Assembly: GCF_963664555.1 (NCBI RefSeq)
Contig: NZ_OY761461.1
Span: forward strand, 620,001 to 684,000
Source: Labilibaculum sp.
Lineage (GTDB): Bacteria > Bacteroidota > Bacteroidia > Bacteroidales > Marinifilaceae
Reading direction: 5' to 3'
Length of the DNA: 64,000 nucleotides
Positions 34,522 to 44,084 of this stretch are shown here, in pieces; position 1 is the first letter of the stretch, and every line of letters starts with the position of its first letter. Under the pieces are notes generated by a model that saw only the letters and a program-made list of their open reading frames with translations, was not told the DNA's origin and ran no database searches. The position numbers were made by a program, and so were the translations under genes.

Positions 34522-36879
34522 ATGAAGCTTTTTTCCAATATCTGTATTTTTATTATTCTGGGAGTATTTATTTCCTGTTCTTCGCAATCTTATGTAAATC
34601 GTGGCGATAAAATGGTTCAGTCCGGACAGTATTACTATGCACAAGGTTATTACGAAAAAGCTTATAAAAAGTCAAAGGATAAAGAACTAAAAGCCGATAT
34701 AGCATTTAAAGCAGCGTCGTGTTTCGATCAGGTAAATGAAGTGCGTAAGGCTTCCTCATGGTATCGAAGAGCTATATTAAACCGGGATACTTTCTCAAAT
34801 GCAGTTTTAAATTTAGCTTATGCTGAAGTGAAAAATGGGAAAATGGAAGAGGCCGAGGAAAATTTCTGGGAGTATCTGGATCTAAAGCCAGAAGCAAAAG
34901 CAGAGAATGATCCTTCTGAAATACTAAAAAGAATTAGCACATGGGAAGAGTATCCGGGAAGATATAAAGTGGAGATATTGAATGATTTTAATTCTTCGGG
35001 CAGTGATTTTTGCCCTGTTTATATGGGGAAGGATACAAATGTTATTTTTTTCTCATCAACAAGGAAGTTGAACGGTAAGCCTAAAAAAGACGGTGTTACA
35101 GGAGATTTTCATTCAAATATTTTTGAGGTGCATTATTCCAATGAAGTGATTCGAAAGAGTAAAAAAAGGAAAGGGAAAGAGGCAACATCACGAAAAGTAA
35201 TTGTTGATACTTACCAATGGAGCAAAGCTCGTGGTGTGGGAGATACAATCAATACAGAATGGAATGAAGGAGCTGCATGTTTTTCTGCCGAGGCAGATGT
35301 ATTGTATTTTACTTCATCGCGAAAAGTAAATAAAGACAATCAGGGAACAAAAATATTTGCTGTGCAAAGGCAGGAAGATGGCTGGGGAAGTGTCGCTCAA
35401 CTTGATCTGGTTCCGGATAGTCTGTCCGTAGGGCATCCTTCTATTTCGGCTGATGGTAATATTCTGTATTTCGTATCCGATATGCCTGGTGGTTACGGAG
35501 GAAATGACATTTGGATGGTGAAAAAGAGTGGAAGCAGTTGGAGCGAACCTCAAAATATGGGGCGGCCAATCAATTCACCAGGCAACGAGTTATTCCCTTT
35601 TATAAAGAAAAATGGTGATTTATTCTTTGCTTCCGATCGGAAGGAAGGCATGGGCGGGTTGGACATTTATCAGGCAAAACGAGAAGAGACAGGAGTGTGG
35701 AAGGTGGAGAATATGAAATATCCAATAAATTCTACTGCTGATGATTTTTCAATTGTATTTCAGCCTGATCAGGAGAAAGGAATGTTTACATCTTCGCGGA
35801 AAAACGGCAACGATGATATTTATAGATTTGATTACGTGCCTTTACAGTTTTCTTTTTCGGGAAAAATTGTAAATTCTGAAACAAACGAATTTATCCCTAA
35901 TGCAGCTATTCATATTGTTTCCTCAAATGGAGAACAAATGGATAGTAAATCTGCTGAAGAAGGGCAATTTAATGTGGAGCTTGATCCTGAATTGGAATAT
36001 ATTGTAATGGTTTCGGCAGAAGGATATCTAAATGGCAAAGAGCAGGTGAGTACTTTGGGGATAGAAGTCAGCCGTAATTTTAAATCAGTTATTGGTTTAA
36101 AACCAATTGAGAAGCCAATCGAATTGCCAAATATATTTTACGATTTTGGATCCTGGCAATTAAGAGAAGAATCTAAAACAGCTTTAGATGGTTTGGTGGA
36201 AACATTAAACGACAATCCTAAAATTACGATTGAATTGGGATCGCATACCGATTATGTCGGAAGTGAGTCTACCAACCGTGATCTTTCTCAGAAAAGAGCA
36301 CAGTCTGTTGTCGATTATTTAATAGAGAAAGGAATCTACTGGGATCGGTTAATTGCTCATGGTTACGGGGAATCGAAACCTCAGACAATTAACGCGGTGA
36401 AGGCAAAAGAGTTTGACTTTTTAGCTGAAGGGGATGTGTTGAGTGAATCTTTTATCAGTAAGCTGAAAGAGAAAGAGAAGGATGAGGCTAATCAGTTGAA
36501 TCGAAGAACCGATTTTAGAGTGCTGTCAACAGACTATCAGCCGGGGCCAAATTCTAAAATGAAACCAGGATCTGATTCCAGTCAAATAGGTAATACATTG
36601 ATAAAAAATTTATCAGAAATTAAAGGCGTTTTCTATACCATTCAGATAGGAGCTTTCAATAAAAATACGATTCCTCCTACACTTCAAAAATACAAAGTTG
36701 TTTTCCGCGGAAGCGTAGATGATTCTACGGTGAGATACACTACCGGAATATTTGATGATTTGGAAGAGGCAAGGGCCGAAGCAGATAAGATTAGTAAAAC
36801 TGGAATTAATGCATTTGTAATCGCGTACAATAAAGGGAAAAAGATTACCTTTGCCGAAGCAAAAAAAATGAAGAAGTAA
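34522..36879 (+). CDS. PorE-like OmpA-family lipoprotein with TPR, PD40 propeller, CRD, OmpA and SPOR domains
   Basis: 785 aa, lipobox FISC at about residues 17-20. TPR helices at about 25-140, a PD40/WD40-like propeller at about 155-435 (repeated blocks such as GHPSISADGNILYFVSDMPGG and the ASDRKEGMGGLDIY turn), a carboxypeptidase-regulatory fold at about 445-525, and an OmpA C-terminal domain at about 530-675 with the peptidoglycan-binding LGSHTDYVGSESTNRDLSQKRA. This order is that of PorE, an outer-membrane component of the type IX secretion system. A further C-terminal part (about 700-780), beginning FYTIQIGAF, looks like a SPOR domain, which binds peptide-free glycan. Role as T9SS anchor is predicted from architecture only; no other T9SS genes are nearby. 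Confidence 0.82.
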   Translation: MKLFSNICIFIILGVFISCSSQSYVNRGDKMVQSGQYYYAQGYYEKAYKKSKDKELKADIAFKAASCFDQVNEVRKASSWYRRAILNRDTFSNAVLNLAYAEVKNGKMEEAEENFWEYLDLKPEAKAENDPSEILKRISTWEEYPGRYKVEILNDFNSSGSDFCPVYMGKDTNVIFFSSTRKLNGKPKKDGVTGDFHSNIFEVHYSNEVIRKSKKRKGKEATSRKVIVDTYQWSKARGVGDTINTEWNEGAACFSAEADVLYFTSSRKVNKDNQGTKIFAVQRQEDGWGSVAQLDLVPDSLSVGHPSISADGNILYFVSDMPGGYGGNDIWMVKKSGSSWSEPQNMGRPINSPGNELFPFIKKNGDLFFASDRKEGMGGLDIYQAKREETGVWKVENMKYPINSTADDFSIVFQPDQEKGMFTSSRKNGNDDIYRFDYVPLQFSFSGKIVNSETNEFIPNAAIHIVSSNGEQMDSKSAEEGQFNVELDPELEYIVMVSAEGYLNGKEQVSTLGIEVSRNFKSVIGLKPIEKPIELPNIFYDFGSWQLREESKTALDGLVETLNDNPKITIELGSHTDYVGSESTNRDLSQKRAQSVVDYLIEKGIYWDRLIAHGYGESKPQTINAVKAKEFDFLAEGDVLSESFISKLKEKEKDEANQLNRRTDFRVLSTDYQPGPNSKMKPGSDSSQIGNTLIKNLSEIKGVFYTIQIGAFNKNTIPPTLQKYKVVFRGSVDDSTVRYTTGIFDDLEEARAEADKISKTGINAFVIAYNKGKKITFAEAKKMKK

Positions 36880-36990
36880 ATGAGTAAGTAAGAGGGAGTA
36901 GGACTGTTTTATCCATTTATTATTGAGAGATTTAAAGTCTGAGATTTCTAATCTTTTTGCTTGTTGCTTTTACCTTTTATCTAAACAACC

Positions 36991-38160
36991 ATGAGAAAAG
37001 ACGAAAGATATAACCTTAGAGGAGTGTCAGCTTCGAAGGAAGATGTGCATAGTGCAATTAAAAATCTGGATAAAGGATTGTATCCAAATGCATTTTGTAA
37101 AGTTGTTCCGGATTTCCTTGCGGGAGATGCAGACTATTGCAATATTATGCATGCCGATGGCGCAGGAACAAAATCATCTCTTGCCTACATGTATTGGAAG
37201 GAAACAGGAGATATTTCTGTATGGAAGGGCATTGCTCAGGATGCATTGATCATGAATTTGGATGATTTACTTTGTGTTGGTGCAGTTGATAATATTCTTT
37301 TGTCATCCACAATTGGAAGAAATAAAAACCTGATTCCTGGTGAAGTTCTTTCTCAGATTATTAACGGAACTGAAGAATTGTTAACGGAGTACAGTAAAAT
37401 GGGAGTTAATATTCATTCTACAGGTGGCGAAACTGCTGATGTTGGAGATTTAGTCCGAACCATTATTGTCGACTCGACGGTTACTTGCCGAATGAAAAGA
37501 GAAGACGTAATTACAAATGAAAAAATCCAGGCTGGCGATGTAATTGTTGGTTTGTCATCATCAGGACAAGCAACTTACGAAACAGAATACAATGGAGGAA
37601 TGGGTTCGAATGGACTGACTTCTGCCCGTCATGATGTTTTTTCAAAATATCTTGCTGAAAAGTATCCGGAAAGTTATGATAATGCTGTGCCAGCGGATTT
37701 GGTTTACTCAGGAAACTGTAAATTAACCGATAAAGTTGAAGGTGTTGATATTGATGCAGGTAAATTGGTACTTTCGCCAACAAGAACCTATGCACCGATT
37801 ATTAAAAAAATCTTGGATCAATTCCGATCCCAAATTCACGGCATGATTCACTGTTCGGGTGGAGCACAAACAAAAGTGCTTAACTTTGTTGACAATATTC
37901 ATATCGTTAAGGACAATATGTTTTCAGTTCCTCCACTTTTTAAGTTGATAAAAGAGCAGAGCGGAACTTCATGGGATGAGATGTACAAAGTATTTAATAT
38001 GGGACATCGATTTGAATTATATGTTCCACAGGAAATTGCTGAAAATATTATCGCGATATCAAAAGAATTTAATGTAGATGCTCAGGTAATTGGCCGTTGT
38101 GAGCCAAACTCAGGAAAAAAATTGACGATTAAAAGTGAATTTGGAGAATTTGAGTATTAA
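36991..38160 (+). CDS. purM: Phosphoribosylformylglycinamidine cyclo-ligase (AIR synthetase)
   Basis: 389 aa, the long Bacteroidota form of PurM, fifth step of purine synthesis. Visible signatures: MHADGAGTKSSLAYMYWKETGD (ATP/FGAM site), AQDALIMNLDDLLCVGA, STGGETADVGDLV, and the C-terminal domain with GMIHCSGGAQTKVL and MGHRFELYVP. The 111-bp gap before it contains a degenerate copy of the GAGATTT/AATCT palindrome seen elsewhere in the window. Stand-alone gene ended by a strong terminator. Confidence 0.93.
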   Translation: MRKDERYNLRGVSASKEDVHSAIKNLDKGLYPNAFCKVVPDFLAGDADYCNIMHADGAGTKSSLAYMYWKETGDISVWKGIAQDALIMNLDDLLCVGAVDNILLSSTIGRNKNLIPGEVLSQIINGTEELLTEYSKMGVNIHSTGGETADVGDLVRTIIVDSTVTCRMKREDVITNEKIQAGDVIVGLSSSGQATYETEYNGGMGSNGLTSARHDVFSKYLAEKYPESYDNAVPADLVYSGNCKLTDKVEGVDIDAGKLVLSPTRTYAPIIKKILDQFRSQIHGMIHCSGGAQTKVLNFVDNIHIVKDNMFSVPPLFKLIKEQSGTSWDEMYKVFNMGHRFELYVPQEIAENIIAISKEFNVDAQVIGRCEPNSGKKLTIKSEFGEFEY

Positions 38161-38178
38161 GATATTGGAATATAATGC

Positions 38179-38213
38179 AAAGAGACTGTCTTATTTAAAG
38201 ACAGTCTCTTTTT
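38179..38213 (+). terminator. Intrinsic terminator after purM
   Basis: AAAGAGACTGTCTT pairs with AAGACAGTCTCTTT across a 4-5 nt loop and runs into T residues. It also faces the convergent DUF3857 gene. Confidence 0.92.
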
Positions 38214-38233
38214 GTTTGAAATTAATTGGAGAT

Positions 38234-40285
38234 TTATTTTATTGAAGTTGGATCGATTTTTTTCAATACCAAAATTTGGTTTTCCTTTGCAATAACATGA
38301 TTATAGAATTCTTTTAAATATTCATATTCGGAAGATAAATATTGTGATTTTCCTGTGTTAAAAGAATATTTAATCATCACTTTGTTAGCAGATTTATTAA
38401 TCTGGTATATGTATTCCCCACCATTATCAGGAAGTACTATTTTAGAAGATTTTGGTTGTTCCTCAATTGTGAAGTTAGTAGGAAGTTCCAAAAGCAGAAG
38501 GTAATTTACAGTTATTGGATATCCAAAATTAACAGGATACTCTCTTTGTTCCAGTTTAAATGGGTTTTCATGTGTTTTGTATTTTAAAATAGGATTCAAA
38601 TAGATTCGTTCACCTTCCATGTTGGCTGCATTTTCAATTTCTGCCATATAGCTTATTTGAACGGGATTGTTTCTATCATCCAGATTTTTATATTCAATAT
38701 CTGTAATGTTCCAGTCTTCGTAATCTGATTTCAATTTTTCGGTATATCCTTCGGTGTTGTTTGAAATCGTTTTTCTGATATCCACTCCTTTATAGTCATA
38801 AAAAGCTTCGCTTATTTTGCCTTCAAGCTGACCTTCTTCTGTTAGGATAAGGGTTGATACAATTGCAATTTTTGATCCTTTGTTGGGATCCAGGTTGATC
38901 CATTCGGAGTTAGTTTCAGTGATTAATCTTCCCTTGTCATTTAAACATCGAAACGGAAGAATTCCAATTGGACAATAGGGATCTGTTGCATCCATCAAAT
39001 AACTTTTGTCTCCTATCTTTGCGCAGGCAACTACATAGTTCATTTGGGTTATTGTTGGGTGTGATGGATGGATAATTCCGTTTTGCCGCGTGCTCAAAGC
39101 AACTGGGTTGGCCTGTATTCCTGCTTTGCGAAGCATGGCGACTAAAAGTAAATTGATTTCAGCAGAACTTCCCGATTTTTCTTTCCAGACTGATCTTAGG
39201 CTATTGTCACAAAACAATTTGTTTTTTTCATTCCATTTAATACTGTTTTGTACACTCTGAAAAATTATTGCCATTTTTTCTTCTTCACTTTGTACTCCGG
39301 AAATTAAAGGCGCAATGACATCTTCAACAAATCCATCTTTTTTTAAGGTTCCTCCAAAATAGTCCGATTTAATTAGTTTGTTTTGAACATCCTCCCAGGA
39401 GGAAGTAAAATTATGCAATGCTCCATAATCATACTTGTAAGATTGCAATTCAAATTCAATGCAGCTTAAGTAGTTTTCCTCGGCAAGCATGTACGATTCT
39501 TTTTTAAAAGAAGGAATGTTTTCCGCATAGTATTCATTAATATTTGAAATAGGTGTGAGATTGTACTGGTGTTCAATCATCTGCGCACTTCCTGATTGGT
39601 TGTCTATTTCCTTGTATTTGATCAAAAAGTTTTCGGGTCTGCTTGTTTCTTTTAATTTTGTTATGGGGTAATATCCTTTTGTTGTTATCTGATAGTTAAA
39701 ATAACTTGGTATTCGGGTATTGTATTTAGAATACTCAACAGGTATGTTGTATTGAAATTGCCAGGCTTTAAAATTTTGTTTGAATGGAGAGGAAATTTGA
39801 TACTTTACCTCAATAACAGAGCCAACTTTTATATTTGGCATGGTAAATTTTATTCTATTCCAGTTTGGGGTAGTTTCTTCTTTAAAAATTGAATTCTTTT
39901 CGAGTTTATCGATAAGGATTTTACCGTCCAAATTATAGGTTCTTCCTTTAATTGAACTTGTCTTTTCCTCACCGTTTTCACTATGGTACAAAGGAATTTT
40001 AAATGTTGCAAAATCAAAGCCTTCCGGTTTTAGTATTTTTATTCGTACATGGCGCTCAAACTTACAGATAAAATCAGTATTATCATTTATATACTCTGTT
40101 TCGAAGTAAGAGGATCCACTATCATATAAAATAACGGCAGCCGCACTGGTGTCTTGCTGGTACACTGTCATTTCTAATTCTTCCACAGAGACTTTCCCAA
40201 ATTTAATTTTTTCATTATCAGCCTTGGAGTAGCCAGCTAATAGAATAAGAAGAAGCGAAAAAGTAGTCTTTATTAAATTGTTCAT
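38234..40285 (-). CDS. DUF3857 and transglutaminase-like domain protein, exported
   Basis: 683 aa. Signal peptide about 1-22 (ending SKAD). The N-terminal beta domain (about 60-250) resembles DUF3857: IKLPLYHSENGEE-like blocks with VRIKILKPEGFDFATFKIP, and KVGSVIEVKYQI. The transglutaminase-like fold follows (about 300-450) with KEKSGSSAEINLLLVAMLRKAGI where the usual nucleophile Cys (GDCxxxxxL) is replaced by Ser-Ala (SGSSAE), then SYLMDATDPYCPIG with the Asp. The loss of the Cys suggests a catalytically inactive domain or a different nucleophile. The C-terminal part (about 560-683) is a DUF3858-like beta domain. Function unknown; these are common exported proteins of Bacteroidota. Confidence 0.82.
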   Translation of the reverse strand: MNNLIKTTFSLLLILLAGYSKADNEKIKFGKVSVEELEMTVYQQDTSAAAVILYDSGSSYFETEYINDNTDFICKFERHVRIKILKPEGFDFATFKIPLYHSENGEEKTSSIKGRTYNLDGKILIDKLEKNSIFKEETTPNWNRIKFTMPNIKVGSVIEVKYQISSPFKQNFKAWQFQYNIPVEYSKYNTRIPSYFNYQITTKGYYPITKLKETSRPENFLIKYKEIDNQSGSAQMIEHQYNLTPISNINEYYAENIPSFKKESYMLAEENYLSCIEFELQSYKYDYGALHNFTSSWEDVQNKLIKSDYFGGTLKKDGFVEDVIAPLISGVQSEEEKMAIIFQSVQNSIKWNEKNKLFCDNSLRSVWKEKSGSSAEINLLLVAMLRKAGIQANPVALSTRQNGIIHPSHPTITQMNYVVACAKIGDKSYLMDATDPYCPIGILPFRCLNDKGRLITETNSEWINLDPNKGSKIAIVSTLILTEEGQLEGKISEAFYDYKGVDIRKTISNNTEGYTEKLKSDYEDWNITDIEYKNLDDRNNPVQISYMAEIENAANMEGERIYLNPILKYKTHENPFKLEQREYPVNFGYPITVNYLLLLELPTNFTIEEQPKSSKIVLPDNGGEYIYQINKSANKVMIKYSFNTGKSQYLSSEYEYLKEFYNHVIAKENQILVLKKIDPTSIK

Positions 40286-40495
40286 AGTTTGTTTGGTTAG
40301 TGTGTGATTATAATATTTTAATCTTGTTAGTTGGGCAGTTTGAATCTACATTCCTAAAATTAAGATTTATTAGATTAAATAAAAATTTTTAAATGATTGA
40401 TAAATAATTTACTATGCGAAAATATTGGTCGGATAATTCATGGAACGGCCTTAAGTCGGGGATTTCTTAAAAATCAGCATCTAAATAGTGAAAGC

Positions 40496-40528
40496 TTTAT
40501 TTAAAATGATTTTATTTTTATAATTTTG
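40496..40528 (+). promoter_or_regulatory. Probable promoter of prfA
   Basis: TTTA at 40496-40499 and TAATTTTG at 40521-40528 with a 21-bp spacer. The -7 box fits TAnnTTTG; the -33 box has one mismatch. The start codon is 23 bp downstream. Confidence 0.5.
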
Positions 40529-40550
40529 TCCAAAATTTAGAATACAGAAT

Positions 40551-41636
40551 ATGAGCAGTAATTTGTTACTCGATAAATTAGAAGGTGTCCTTATCCGATT
40601 CAAGGAGGTTAGTCAGTTGATAACTGACCCCGAAGTGATGGGAGACATGAAGAGGTATATAAAGTTAAGCAAGGAATATAAGGAATTGGAAGCTGTTTCT
40701 GATGCCGCTAAAGAATTTAGAGATGCTCTTGATAGGATCAATGAATCAAAGGAGATTTTAAACAGCGAATCGGATGAGGAGTTGCGCGAAATGGCAAAAA
40801 TGGAATTGGAAGAATTAGAAGTTAAAATTCCTGAGTTAGAAGAAGAAATTAAATTGCTTCTGATACCTGCTGATCCCGAAGATTCTAAAAATGCTATTCT
40901 TGAGGTTCGGGCCGGTGCCGGTGGTGACGAGGCGAGTATTTTTGCCGGAGAACTGGCCAGAATGTATACGAAGTTTTGTGAATCTAAGGGTTGGAAGGTT
41001 TCAATTTCAAGTTTTAGTGAAGGAACTTCGGGAGGATATAAGGAAATTGTAATGAACGTAACCGGAAACGGTGTTTACGGGATTTTAAAATATGAATCGG
41101 GAGTACACCGTGTACAAAGGGTTCCACAAACAGAAACACAAGGTCGTGTTCATACCAGTGCAGCTTCGGTTGCTGTTCTTCCTGAAGCGGAAGAATTTGA
41201 TATCGATGTAAAAGAAAGTGATATTCGTAAGGATACCTATTGTTCATCGGGCCCCGGAGGACAGTCTGTGAATACAACCTATTCTGCCATTCGTTTAACT
41301 CACAATCCAACCGGCATTGTGGTTACATGTCAGGATCAGAAATCACAGATTAAGAATTTAGCCAAAGCAATGGTTGAATTGCGTTCCCGTATTTATGCAT
41401 TGGAGCATCAAAAATATCTTGATGAAATTTCATCCAAGCGTAAAACAATGGTTTCTACCGGCGACAGATCAGCAAAAATCCGCACATACAATTTTCCGCA
41501 GGGAAGGGTGACGGATCATCGTATTAACTTTACGATGTACAATTTGGCGGCCACGATGGATGGGGATATTCAGGAAGTAATTGACAAGCTTCAAATTGAA
41601 GAAAATTCAGAACGACTTAAAGAAAGTGGTTTGTAA
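40551..41636 (+). CDS. prfA: Peptide chain release factor 1
   Basis: 361 aa, normal length. It releases the finished peptide at UAA and UAG. The GGQ motif is in SSGPGGQSVNTTYSA (about 235-249), and the codon-recognition tripeptide is PQT in VQRVPQTETQGRVHTSAA, i.e. the PxT class that marks RF1 rather than the SPF of RF2. The N-terminal coiled region (about 1-105) matches domain 1. It stands alone between promoter and terminator. No frameshift site is seen, as expected for RF1. Confidence 0.97.
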   Translation: MSSNLLLDKLEGVLIRFKEVSQLITDPEVMGDMKRYIKLSKEYKELEAVSDAAKEFRDALDRINESKEILNSESDEELREMAKMELEELEVKIPELEEEIKLLLIPADPEDSKNAILEVRAGAGGDEASIFAGELARMYTKFCESKGWKVSISSFSEGTSGGYKEIVMNVTGNGVYGILKYESGVHRVQRVPQTETQGRVHTSAASVAVLPEAEEFDIDVKESDIRKDTYCSSGPGGQSVNTTYSAIRLTHNPTGIVVTCQDQKSQIKNLAKAMVELRSRIYALEHQKYLDEISSKRKTMVSTGDRSAKIRTYNFPQGRVTDHRINFTMYNLAATMDGDIQEVIDKLQIEENSERLKESGL

Positions 41637-41643
41637 TAATATT

Positions 41644-41670
41644 GGCAGTGGTTTTTCCACTGCCTTTTTT
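41644..41670 (+). terminator. Intrinsic terminator after prfA
   Basis: GGCAGTGG, a TTTTT loop and CCACTGCC followed by T6. Confidence 0.93.
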
Positions 41671-41790
41671 GTAATAACTAGTGAACAACCAAAGAAATGG
41701 AATGCATGTTTTTATATAATCAATATTCTGGGTATGATTATTTAATTTTCAGTAAGTTCCATCTCATCAAAACATTAAAATTATAAACAG

Positions 41791-42618
41791 ATGAATTACC
41801 AAGCATTATTCGAGCAAATTAAGAAAAAGAAGAGTTTTCTCTGTGTAGGTTTAGATAGTGACATAAAGAAAATACCTGCTCATCTTTTAAATACTGAAGA
41901 TCCGGTTTTCGAATTTAATAAAGCAATAGTAGATGCTACAGCAGAATTTACAGTTGCTTATAAACCGAATATTGCATTTTATGAATGTCTTGGTGCCAAA
42001 GGATGGATTAGTCTTGAAAAAACGGTAAACTACATCAAAGAGAATTATTCAGATATTTTCCTGATTGCTGATGCTAAAAGAGGAGATATTGGAAATACTT
42101 CAAAAATGTATGCAAGTGCTTTTCTTGAGAATATGCCTTTCGATTCAATTACTGTGGCTCCTTATATGGGAGAAGATTCGGTAACACCTTTTCTTGAATA
42201 CGATAATAAATGGGTGATTCTGTTAGCTCTAACATCAAATAAGGGTGCTTTCGATCTGCAGTTTTTTGAACAGAATAATCAGAGGTTGTTTGAAAGAGTG
42301 CTTGAGAAATCTCAGGAATGGGGCTCGAAAGAGAATATGATGTACGTTGTTGGAGCTACAAAAGCTGAAATGTTAGGCGATATACGAAAAATTGCTCCAG
42401 AACATTTTTTGTTGGTTCCGGGTGTTGGTGCTCAGGGGGGAAGCTTGCAAGAGGTGGCTAAGTATGGAATGAATAATGCTTGCGGATTATTAGTGAATTC
42501 GTCGAGAGGAATTATTTTTGCTGATTCTTCGGAAAAATTTGCTGATGTGGCTAAGGAGAAATCTAAAGAATTGCAAGAAGAAATGGAGTTGTTGCTTAAA
42601 GAGAAATTTTTGATATAG
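41791..42618 (+). CDS. pyrF: Orotidine 5'-phosphate decarboxylase (type 2)
   Basis: 275 aa, the longer type 2 form common in Bacteroidota and actinobacteria. It decarboxylates OMP to UMP, the last step of pyrimidine synthesis. Signatures: FLCVGLDSD near the start, [10 protein letters not shown] (substrate binding), the catalytic [17 protein letters not shown] (about 91-107, with the Lys-Asp-Lys-Asp network), and the phosphate gripper [13 protein letters not shown] and LLVNSSRGI near the C-terminus. Monocistronic, with its own terminator. Confidence 0.95.
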   Translation: MNYQALFEQIKKKKSFLCVGLDSDIKKIPAHLLNTEDPVFEFNKAIVDATAEFTVAYKPNIAFYECLGAKGWISLEKTVNYIKENYSDIFLIADAKRGDIGNTSKMYASAFLENMPFDSITVAPYMGEDSVTPFLEYDNKWVILLALTSNKGAFDLQFFEQNNQRLFERVLEKSQEWGSKENMMYVVGATKAEMLGDIRKIAPEHFLLVPGVGAQGGSLQEVAKYGMNNACGLLVNSSRGIIFADSSEKFADVAKEKSKELQEEMELLLKEKFLI

Positions 42619-42637
42619 ATTCAAACTAAAAATTTTT

Positions 42638-42671
42638 AAAGGCGGTAATCAATGATTTTACCGCCTTTTTT
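42638..42671 (+). terminator. Intrinsic terminator after pyrF
   Basis: AAAGGCGGTAA and TTACCGCCTTT pair over an 8-10 nt loop and end in T residues. Confidence 0.92.
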
Positions 42672-42729
42672 ATTGATAAATGCATGATAAATTGTTAAAT
42701 TCGATTTTTGATGATTTAAAATTGATTCG

Positions 42730-44016
42730 ATGAATGAAGATTTCCTGCAGTTCATTTGGAAACAGAATCTGTTTTCTAAAACAAGTCTTTTCTCCACAAA
42801 AGGAAATGCAATTGAAATTATTGATGTAGGAAAACAAAATTCTGACTCCGGACCAGATTTTTTTGATGCTAGAATAAGGATAGATAATGTTCTTTGGGCT
42901 GGAAATGTTGAAATACATTTAAAATCTTCTTCATGGTATTCTCATGGGCACGATGCTGACCCAGCATATGAAAATGTAGTGCTGCATGTTGTTTTGGAAG
43001 ATGATTCAGCTGTTGTTTTGAGAAATAATCGCGTCATTCCCTGTTTGGTGCTTCGGTTCACTTCTGAATTATTGAATAACTACAGAAAGCTAATGTTATC
43101 TGAAAAATGGATTCCCTGTGTGGATGAAATTGGTAAAATTGAAAGTTTTTTTGTTCGGAATTGGCTGGATAGAATGCTTCTGGAGCGTTTGGAGCGGAAG
43201 TCTCATGAAATTCAAGAGATTTTGGAACAAAATAACAACTCTTGGGAGGAAACATTTTATCAGGTGCTGGCACGATATTTTGGAATGAAAGTGAATGCTG
43301 ATCCTTTTCAACAGCTGGCCAGATCCATTCCAATGAAATTCCTGGCCCGGCAAAAGAATTCTATTTTTCAATTGGAAGCATTGCTTTTTGGACAATCAGG
43401 TTTATTTGAAAAGTTCGATTGTGAAGATGTATATTTGAATAAGTTGAAGTTGGAATATGAATTCCTGGCCAATAAATATCAATTGAAAGCATTGTCTCCT
43501 GGTCAATGGAAGTGGTTACGCCTGCGACCATCAAATTTTCCTACAATTAGAATCGCGCAATTTGCCGCCTTGGTTCATAATTCACAGTCCTTGTTTTCAC
43601 AAATTCTTCATGCGAATTCAATAGAGGATATCTCAAGCTTATTGAATTGTCAAGCTTCCGAGTATTGGACTAGTCATTATCAATTCGGCTTGGACTCGAA
43701 TGAAAAAGTTAAGATTCTTGGGCAATCGAGTATCAACGGGTTGATTATTAATTGTGTCGTCCCTGTTTTATTTCTCTATGGGGCAGCAAATGATTCTCAA
43801 AAATTGAAAGATAAAGCTTGTAATTTATTGGATAAAGTTTCTGCAGAGGAGAATTCAGTTACTCGAAAATGGAAAGAATGCGGTGTTAACGTGAAGTCTG
43901 CATACCATTCTCAGGCCTTACTGCAATTAAAGTCTAATTATTGTGATTTATTTAATTGTTTGCAGTGTGAATTTGGAAATAGAATTATTCGCCGCCTTGA
44001 TGTTGATTTAAATTGA
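42730..44016 (+). CDS. DUF2851 family protein
   Basis: 428 aa, cytosolic, no membrane segment. The N-terminal half has the conserved blocks of DUF2851: NEDFLQFIWKQNLF, the pattern NSDSGPDFFDARIRI (about 40-54), WAGNVEIHLKSSSWYSHGHD (about 57-76) and YENVVLHVVLEDD. The repeated Asp, Glu and His in these blocks look like a metal-dependent nuclease-type site (PD-D/ExK-like: GPDFFDA, and the E of VEIHLKSSSW), which is my inference rather than a known assignment. Function unknown. The following channel gene overlaps or directly follows its stop. Confidence 0.8.
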   Translation: MNEDFLQFIWKQNLFSKTSLFSTKGNAIEIIDVGKQNSDSGPDFFDARIRIDNVLWAGNVEIHLKSSSWYSHGHDADPAYENVVLHVVLEDDSAVVLRNNRVIPCLVLRFTSELLNNYRKLMLSEKWIPCVDEIGKIESFFVRNWLDRMLLERLERKSHEIQEILEQNNNSWEETFYQVLARYFGMKVNADPFQQLARSIPMKFLARQKNSIFQLEALLFGQSGLFEKFDCEDVYLNKLKLEYEFLANKYQLKALSPGQWKWLRLRPSNFPTIRIAQFAALVHNSQSLFSQILHANSIEDISSLLNCQASEYWTSHYQFGLDSNEKVKILGQSSINGLIINCVVPVLFLYGAANDSQKLKDKACNLLDKVSAEENSVTRKWKECGVNVKSAYHSQALLQLKSNYCDLFNCLQCEFGNRIIRRLDVDLN

Positions 44017-44084
44017 TAAAAACATATTTTTTTTGTCGATTTTGTAAGGCTTTAATGATTATATTAGATTTTAATCTTACACGA

